Assembly (NCBI RefSeq): GCF_000376865.1
Contig: NZ_AQXQ01000008.1
Coordinates: 1 to 64,000 of the forward strand
Direction: 5' to 3'
Length of the DNA stretch: 64,000 bases
DNA from: Thioalkalivibrio sp. ALJ7
GTDB lineage: Bacteria > Pseudomonadota > Gammaproteobacteria > Ectothiorhodospirales > Ectothiorhodospiraceae
Part shown: piece after piece, positions 58,779 to 64,000 of the stretch
Layout: every line of letters starts with the position of its first letter
Numbering within the stretch: position 1 is the stretch's first letter
The notes under the pieces: model-generated
Databases searched by the model: none
Told to the model about the DNA's origin: nothing
The model's input: the letters and a program-made list of their open reading frames with translations, nothing else
Program-made: the position numbers and the translations under genes

Positions 58779-58855
58779 TGGTAGGCGCGATTGGACTCGA
58801 ACCAACGACCCCTACCATGTCAAGGTAGTGCTCTAACCAGCTGAGCTACGCGCCT
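58779..58855 (-). tRNA. tRNA-Val (anticodon GAC)
   Basis: A 77-nt tRNA including encoded CCA. The acceptor AGGCGCG pairs with CGCGCCT. The D-arm is TAGCTCAGCTGGTTAGAGCA. The anticodon arm CTACC-TTGACAT-GGTAG carries GAC, reading GUC/GUU valine codons. The T-arm GTTGGTTCGAGTCCAAT is standard. Confidence 0.97.
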
Positions 58856-58963
58856 GTCGTCTTCGAGCGGCGTATTGTACCGCCTCCCCGCCCCCTGTCA
58901 AAGCCCATCGCAACGCATCGCCTTCCAGCTTTCCCAGGGGCAACTCCGCGCCATGCCTTCCCC

Positions 58964-59042
58964 TGTGGGAGCCTGCTTGCAGGCGAAGCTCCAGCCAAAC
59001 CCGGGCACAGGCAGGGGCTTCGCCTGCAAGCAGGCTCCCACA
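58964..59042. repeat. REP-like perfect 26-bp inverted repeat
   Basis: The 326-nt gap 58856-59181 holds no convincing gene. It carries two 26-nt arms, 58964-58989 and 59017-59042, that are exact reverse complements, with a 27-nt spacer. Each arm starts TGTGGGAGCC and ends GCGAAGC. Each also contains an internal palindrome GCCTGC-TT-GCAGGC. The words resemble the Pseudomonas REP family (GTGGGAGCGGGCTTGC..CGCGA) in the BIME arrangement of two inverted copies. No RAYT transposase is in the window. Confidence 0.85.
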
Positions 59043-59181
59043 ATTTGTGCCCCACCTCATCGTTATCCCGGCCGCGGCGCAGCGTAGAGCCGGGTATAAA
59101 CGGCACCGCACAGCCGTGAATCAACAGGGGAGTGAATCCGTTAGGATGCCCGGACCAAGACCAACAGTCTGAGGAGCGAAG

Positions 59182-59550
59182 ATGAACGCAGAATCGAACG
59201 GCACAAAGACCCTAGAAGAACTGGCTTCCCGGGTAGAGATGTTCGTCGAGGAGCGCGACTGGGCCCAGTTCCACTCGCCCAAGAACCTGTCGATGGCGCT
59301 CTCCGGCGAAGTTGGTGAACTGATTGAGCACTTCCAGTGGTTGACTCAGGAGCAGTCGCGGGAGTTGTCTGGCGAGGCATACGAGTCGGTTCGGCAAGAG
59401 ATCGCCGATGTGCAGATCTATCTGCTACTCCTGGCGCGCAAGCTCGATATCGATCTCGTGCAAGCTGCCAGCGACAAGTTGGATATGAACGCGCGGAAGT
59501 ATCCCGTGGAAAAGGCGCACGGCAACGCCCGCAAGTACTCGGAGCTTTAA
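59182..59550 (+). CDS. MazG-like nucleotide pyrophosphohydrolase
   Basis: A 122-aa all-alpha NTP pyrophosphohydrolase of the short MazG/RS21-C6 (DCTPP) type, which cuts dNTPs or NTPs to monophosphates and pyrophosphate. The metal-binding helices show SGEVGELIEHFQW (EExxE-like) and the paired EIADVQIYLLLLA (ExxD). It starts after a GAGGAG site. It lies alone, convergent with the DUF2075 gene at 72 nt. Such genes occur both as house-cleaning and in defence or phage contexts. Confidence 0.87.
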   Translation: MNAESNGTKTLEELASRVEMFVEERDWAQFHSPKNLSMALSGEVGELIEHFQWLTQEQSRELSGEAYESVRQEIADVQIYLLLLARKLDIDLVQAASDKLDMNARKYPVEKAHGNARKYSEL

Positions 59551-59622
59551 CACCCGTCACCGTAAGACACCAACACGGCTGAGGCGACCGCACGGCAAAA
59601 TCAGCAGCCTGGGCGAAGTCCC

Positions 59623-62031
59623 TCAGCTATCGAGCTGACCGACGTACTCGCCCACGACCACGAGATCGGACAGCGCATCCTCTTCCAGCACAATCGGCTG
59701 ATACCCCGGAAGACTGGACTCCGGCTTGAGGATGATCCGTGCGTGGCGCCACTCCGTATCCGGGTCGATGGTTTTCTCGCTGTGGTACCGCTTGATGGTG
59801 AAACTGGCGCCGGTGTCCGGATCATCGATGTCGCGATGCTGCACCAGTACGATCTTGCCCTCTCGGGTACCGCCCCCAGGCGGAGCGAACAGGCACCACG
59901 CCCCATCCGGAATCCGGCGGTTCATCGATTCACCGACCACTTGGGCGATAAACATGCCTGGCTTTGGTGCGATGAAGTCGGGCGGTGTCACCCAATCGAA
60001 GGCCTCCGGGTTCTGTTCAACGTTTTGCAGTTCGCTGAAGCCGCCCGCAGCCGCCTTGAACGAAACCACCGGCAGCGCATTCGCGAAAGGCTCGACCTCC
60101 TCCAATGCGAGTTTCGGAAACGGCAGCGTATCCGCATCGACGCTGTCGCTATCCGCCACATCAGGCTCTCCAACGTGTCGATGCACAAGCGCGCTGAAGT
60201 ATTCATTGGTCTCCGGGTCCGCCGACCAGATCAAGCACCCCTTCATCCCGCGGCTCATCAGCGTGCGGTAGGTGTTCTTGATGATCTGGTCGGCCTTCTT
60301 GCGCGCGTGGTCCGGGTTTTCCTTCAGCGCCTTCTTGTAACCCTTGATCGAGGCATCGTTCTTTGAACGCGCCTCCGGAACCGTGATCACTTCGCCATCG
60401 CGTACGATCAGGTCCGGCCCGATGATCACGCCCACATAATCCAGCTCCAGCCCCTGGCTGGTATGGATACAGCCAATCTGGTGCACCGACTCCGGCTGGA
60501 TCATCCAGGCGGAACCGTCCTTGTCCAGGTTCCACTGCATCGCGAAGTTGTGCTCCGCGAACCGGATATCCATCGCCTCCGCGTCCTTCTTGCTATCCCA
60601 GTCCCAGCAGTAGCCGGCCAGCAGCCGCGCCCGATTGGCCTCCACGTTCAGCGCGAAGATGCGATCACGCAGCTCGGTGGGCGACCCAACCACCTCGACC
60701 GAGTAATCCAAGTCGTCCAGGTTCTCGTTCGCGGTCTCCCGGATCTGCAGCGCCTGATCCAGCCAGGCCAGGTAGCCGTCAGAACCAGCGCAGCGAAACT
60801 GCGAGCGCAACTCGGCGTAGTGGATAGTCGCCCCGGCGGCCTTAGCCCACCGTTCGATCTCCTCGCGCGAGCCGATATCCTTCCAGTGGATCCGCTGCTC
60901 CTCGTCCAGGAAGAACACGGCCGTACGCGCGGCCCGGATGATCTCCTTGGCCTGGTTCTCCCCCAGGTTCTGATACATGCCGGACTTCTCGTTCAGGCGG
61001 TGGGCCTCGTCCACGATCAGGGTGTCGAACGTGTCCGCCTCCGTCTCGTGATAGGAACCGGAACCTCGGAACAGGTTGCTGATCCGAGTCTTCTTCATCG
61101 TGCCGGTCAGTCGAGCCTCGTATACCGCCCTGGGGGCTGCATTACGCGTCACGTACTGGGCCACCTTGCCCTGCCGGGTTAACTCCCCTAACAGGTTCAC
61201 CGCCACGACCGACTTTCCGGTTCCTGGCCCGCCCTGCACGATGAACACCTGTTTGCCGTGCTCTTCGGCGATCGCGGAAAGGTTGAGCGCGCTCTCGAAA
61301 ACCAGCTTCTGGTCATCGATCATCAGAAACTCGGCATTGCCCTGCAGCAACGAGGCCAGATGGTCCGCCAACGACTTCGACGGACGGATGCGGCCGTGCT
61401 CGACCCGATAGAGGATGTCGTTGGCATCCCCCTCACGCACATGCTGGCTCAGGAACCGGGCGAGCTTTTCGGTATCCGCCTTCAAGAAGGCCGGCGCGCG
61501 TTCCAGGTGCTCGTGATACCGCTCATCCCCGATCGCAGGCGACATGCTGTTGTGCAGGTAGGCGCAGGGATGCAAACCGATGTTGTCGGTCTGAACGGTT
61601 TCATTGTAGTCCTCCAGAAGCGCTGCATAGGACCACGCCTGGTAGGACGGATGGGTGACTTCGCGTTCTCGGCCACCGACGAAGGTACGCACAATCGCAT
61701 CCTTCTCGGTCGCCTCCACATGCTCCCACTGCTTTAGCTCGACGATCACTGCAGTGTCATGCCCGTCGCTGTTGCGCCCGGTCAGGATGAAGTCCACCCG
61801 CTTCGAGGTCTGCGGGATCATGTATTCGATCGCCACGCCCGCATCATCCGGGATCCTGGACGCGCTGAGCACGTTTTCCATGTACTGCATGGAGTTGCGC
61901 CACGACGTGATCTCGTTGGGCGAGGGTTTGCCCTTCCCGCTACCCAGCATCCTTGCCAGAATGCGATCCTCGATCTCGTTGCCGCGCACATGCTCGATGA
62001 ACCGGCGCTTGTCAGCCGTGTAGATCAGCAT
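59623..62031 (-). CDS. PD-(D/E)XK motif - DUF2075/SF1 ATPase - S24 autoprotease fusion
   Basis: An 802-aa protein of unknown role. The N-terminal part has V-D80-F-I then VE98-L-K100 (RVDFILTG, AVIVELKQW), a plausible PD-(D/E)XK nuclease core. DUF2075 follows: Walker A GGPGTGKSVVA at 267-277, Walker B LIVDEAHRL at 338-346, HTSQGLELDYVGVIIG near 523-538 and TYRTLMSRGMKG near 588-599. The C-terminal part (about 650-802) is an S24 peptidase with S702 in VVGESMNRR and K747 in FTIKRYH. An Ala-Gly bond at A662-G663 sits about 40 residues before the Ser, where LexA and UmuD cut themselves. So it may be a nuclease-helicase under RecA/SOS-type release. The start ATG lacks a strong site. Confidence 0.8.
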   Translation of the reverse strand: MLIYTADKRRFIEHVRGNEIEDRILARMLGSGKGKPSPNEITSWRNSMQYMENVLSASRIPDDAGVAIEYMIPQTSKRVDFILTGRNSDGHDTAVIVELKQWEHVEATEKDAIVRTFVGGREREVTHPSYQAWSYAALLEDYNETVQTDNIGLHPCAYLHNSMSPAIGDERYHEHLERAPAFLKADTEKLARFLSQHVREGDANDILYRVEHGRIRPSKSLADHLASLLQGNAEFLMIDDQKLVFESALNLSAIAEEHGKQVFIVQGGPGTGKSVVAVNLLGELTRQGKVAQYVTRNAAPRAVYEARLTGTMKKTRISNLFRGSGSYHETEADTFDTLIVDEAHRLNEKSGMYQNLGENQAKEIIRAARTAVFFLDEEQRIHWKDIGSREEIERWAKAAGATIHYAELRSQFRCAGSDGYLAWLDQALQIRETANENLDDLDYSVEVVGSPTELRDRIFALNVEANRARLLAGYCWDWDSKKDAEAMDIRFAEHNFAMQWNLDKDGSAWMIQPESVHQIGCIHTSQGLELDYVGVIIGPDLIVRDGEVITVPEARSKNDASIKGYKKALKENPDHARKKADQIIKNTYRTLMSRGMKGCLIWSADPETNEYFSALVHRHVGEPDVADSDSVDADTLPFPKLALEEVEPFANALPVVSFKAAAGGFSELQNVEQNPEAFDWVTPPDFIAPKPGMFIAQVVGESMNRRIPDGAWCLFAPPGGGTREGKIVLVQHRDIDDPDTGASFTIKRYHSEKTIDPDTEWRHARIILKPESSLPGYQPIVLEEDALSDLVVVGEYVGQLDS

Positions 62032-62332
62032 CCCGACGTTCCCTGCCCCCGCCTAAAACTCTGCCTGCTAGCGCGCACTACAACGCTCCTTGTCTGTTGC
62101 AGATGTAACCCGTTCGGAGACAACGGCATAGCCGCCCCACCAGTCCCTGCGCTCTCCCTCGTCACCCGCATCCCTTGGTATGAACGCCTTCACTACCCAG
62201 CATCCTAGCGAACTCCGCCCTGCTCCAGTAATCGCGGCTACCCCTGCGTACACGCGCCATTCGCTCAATATTGGTATGGTCTCCCCGAAGGAGCTCACGA
62301 ACAACTGGATAAACAACGAGAGAGCTGCACGG
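62032..62332. other. Region between the DUF2075 fusion and the membrane protein
   Basis: About 300 nt between divergent genes, if the membrane protein starts at 62333. It probably carries both promoters. A longer start for that protein at 62180 would take up half of it. No LexA-type site (CTG-N10-CAG) is evident by eye. Confidence 0.4.
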
Positions 62333-62866
62333 ATGGGGCTATCAGACCGAGATTACGACCGTGACGGGCCGCCCCGTCGTAAACGGGGACGACAACCGCG
62401 TCACTCGGACGAGCCAACGATGGACCGGAGCACCAAGCAACTGCTTATGGTCGTCCTGATCCTCGCGCTCATCCTTGCCCTAGCCTACCTGTTGCACTAC
62501 CACATGCAGATCCGGGCCGTGAACAACCTGCTCGAGCGGCTAGGAGTGGTCCAGTCCGAAGCGACCGAGCAGCTCGTGAAACCGGCTCTGGAAGGCCTGC
62601 GCGGCCAACAGGAACGCCTCGAGCGACAACAACGGCGGGAAGAAGCAATCCGTCAGCGTGAAGCTGCGGAGGCCCAAAGGGAACGCGCCTTTGAACGCGC
62701 GTTCATCGCCCAGTATGACGTCCCGGAAGGCTGCGACAGCTGGGACTCCGAAGCGCAAATGGTCGAGTGCACCAACCACCGTATCCGCGCGCGCCGCGAG
62801 TTCCGTGCCGAATTCCTCCGCGAACCCGCGCCCAACCAGCTCCTGCTGGAGGGCACCCGGCAATGA
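62333..62866 (+). CDS. Membrane-anchored coiled-coil protein of unknown function
   Basis: A 177-aa protein if it starts at the ATG at 62333. A basic N terminus (DGPPRRKRGRQPRHSDEP) precedes one transmembrane helix (LLMVVLILALILALAYLLHYH). About residues 55-120 are a strongly charged coiled coil (GLRGQQERLERQQRREEAIR). The end has two Cys (VPEGCDSWDSE and VECTNHRI). No known family is recognised. The frame is open further upstream to 62180, so the start is uncertain. It is divergent from the DUF2075 fusion. Confidence 0.6.
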   Translation: MGLSDRDYDRDGPPRRKRGRQPRHSDEPTMDRSTKQLLMVVLILALILALAYLLHYHMQIRAVNNLLERLGVVQSEATEQLVKPALEGLRGQQERLERQQRREEAIRQREAAEAQRERAFERAFIAQYDVPEGCDSWDSEAQMVECTNHRIRARREFRAEFLREPAPNQLLLEGTRQ

Positions 62867-62953
62867 CGGCGCAGAAATCCACCCGCCTGATGCCCTCGAA
62901 CACTCCGCGTCACCCAAGCGACCGGCACGGCCTGAAATCGGTGTCATCCACCG

Positions 62954-63481
62954 AACCCGACCTCGTCTCCCTGCTGCGCGAACTGCACGACGACCTCGAC
63001 CGCGCCGTCTTCGACGCCTACGGCTGGAACGACCTCGCCGACCGCCTCGTCGGCCGCCCCGGCGCCACCACCCCGCTGCCGGACAAACCCGCCGACCAGG
63101 CCGAAGCCGAAGAAGAACTCCTCAGCCGCCTCGTCGCGCTCAACGCCGAACGCGCCGCCGAAGAAGCCCAGGGCCACATCCGTTGGCTCCGCCCCGACTA
63201 CCAGGCCCTCGAAGCCACCCAGACCACCGCGACACTGGAAGCCAAGCCCGAGGCCGCCGCCGAGACCCCCAATCGAACCTGCAAAAAAGCCCATCTAGCC
63301 CAAATCCATGCCCGACCGGGTCGAAGTCGATTGCCGCCTCCTCGCGATCGTCCCCCAGACCCCGGAAGCTCTGGCCAGCCACTTCAAGCGGAAACCAACC
63401 AAGTCGATCACCCAGGTCCTCGCCGCCCTACAAATCCTAGGCCAGGCCACAACAGACAACGACCACTGGCGCCTGATATGA
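62954..63481 (+). pseudogene. C-terminal remnant of a DNA methyltransferase/restriction enzyme, frameshifted
   Basis: The first frame reads SLLRELHDDLDRAVFDAYGW, then ADRLVGRPGATTPLPDKP, EEELLSRLVALNAERAAEEA and GHIRWLRPDYQ. These are the C-terminal words, as I recall them, of large SAM-dependent DNA methyltransferase/type IIL-like enzymes. The rest is in another frame after a shift near 63281-63300, next to an A6 run: PKSMPDRVEVDCRLLAIVPQ, then SHFKRKPTKSITQVLAALQ, and the stop at 63479-63481. There is no catalytic domain before it: the membrane protein gene ends at 62866. The gene is therefore a truncated and frameshifted fossil. Confidence 0.7.
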
Positions 63482-63715
63482 CAAACCACCCACAGCATCA
63501 AGAGTCCATCGCCCGGCCATGTTCCCAAACCTCATCGACAGCAGCGGGAGATAACACGGTGCTCAAAACCGCCCCCGCGACACATCTGATTGATTCACGG
63601 CCGCTTCCTGATCCCACGCGCCCGACTCAATATCCAATTAAACACGCGCGCACGTTCATCCGATATCCGCGCGCACTATCCAATCACTGTTAGCTGTAAA
63701 AGGAACGGAGAGAAT
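63482..63715. other. Junction between GC-rich remnant and AT-rich gene
   Basis: About 234 nt without a gene. Composition falls from GC-rich on the left towards AT-rich on the right. Clustered CGCGCGCAC words lie near 63640-63680. No promoter was identified. Confidence 0.4.
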
Positions 63716-64000
63716 ATGAGGCGCGGCTACGGAAAAATAGCAATTTTCGCTGAAAAAGACTTGGGAGATTACTTGGAGGGGAGAAAATCCTCAGTAATTC
63801 ATTCCATCGAAAATGAACAGGATGACTACCTTCTTAATGTGAATGAATCCGACTATGTAAGGTACAAGGTAGATGAGGCGCTGGTTGACCCTTTAGAGAT
63901 TCATGTAGACCAGATTTATGCTTCGTCATCGGAGCAAATGATTCCAGCTGAGTATTTTCCTCAATCGTTCCATGTTTGCTCAGGAAAAAGCTATAAGAAA
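63716..64000 (+). CDS. AT-rich gene of unknown function, cut by window end
   Basis: An open frame of 95 codons with no stop before the edge, starting at the ATG at 63716 after a GGAG ribosome site at 6 nt. It reads MRRGYGKIAIFAEKDLGDYL, then YLLNVNESDYVRYKVDEALV and PAEYFPQSFHVCSGKSYKK at the edge. No signal peptide or membrane helix is seen. GC is about 41% by my count, far below the neighbours (over 60%), so it was probably acquired by transfer. I do not recognise the family. Its rich ribosome site and unbroken frame make it a real gene. Confidence 0.75.
   Translation, partial: MRRGYGKIAIFAEKDLGDYLEGRKSSVIHSIENEQDDYLLNVNESDYVRYKVDEALVDPLEIHVDQIYASSSEQMIPAEYFPQSFHVCSGKSYKK

Noticed and set aside
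58779-58855. tRNA-Val as an island attachment site
   Set aside because: No direct repeat of the tRNA 3' end and no integrase gene was found between the tRNA and the window end.

Overview
The window looks like a chromosomal segment of a GC-rich, motile, sulfur-oxidising gammaproteobacterium. The flagellar/chemotaxis gene order (fleQ-fleR-fliEFGHIJKLMNOPQR-flhBA-flhF-fleN-fliA-cheYZAB-motCD-parC-parP-cheW) is the polar-flagellum arrangement known from Pseudomonas and Vibrio. A SoxB thiosulfohydrolase and acidic, Glu/Asp-rich proteins suggest an Ectothiorhodospiraceae-like organism, for example near Thioalkalivibrio. The taxonomic placement is an inference.

Layout. Positions 1-1255 hold an IS3-family element. 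Positions 1500-12381 are housekeeping: mfd, a CsiV-like protein, sppA, a HAD phosphatase, rluC, rne with a long leader, and a low-molecular-weight phosphatase. Positions 12504-14136 carry a second FliK-like protein and an FlhB C-terminal-like protein on the plus strand, facing the flagellar locus. Positions 14131-44672 are one large minus-strand flagellar/chemotaxis locus. Transcription starts at the right with a PilZ-like protein, FleQ and FleR, and ends at the left with cheW and DUF2802. Three good -24/-12 (sigma-54) promoters precede fleR, fliE and fliL, matching a FleQ/RpoN hierarchy. FleS is absent and the FleR receiver domain has lost its phospho-acceptor. Positions 44757-58855 carry purL, tmRNA (ssrA), yjbQ, rlmM, soxB, class I fba, a flavoprotein, an RDD protein, a SnoaL-like exported protein, a ClsC-like phospholipase and tRNA-Val(GAC).

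The right end (about 58.9-64 kb) is accessory. It has a perfect 26-bp REP-like inverted repeat, a MazG-like pyrophosphohydrolase and an 802-aa protein that appears to join a PD-(D/E)XK nuclease motif, a DUF2075/SF1 ATPase and a C-terminal LexA/UmuD-type S24 autoprotease. These are followed by a membrane-anchored coiled-coil protein, a frameshifted C-terminal fossil of a DNA methyltransferase/restriction enzyme, and an AT-rich (about 41% GC) gene cut by the window edge. This is the best candidate for an undescribed, possibly defence-related, system.

A family of intergenic repeats (five units in three places) is also scattered through the window.
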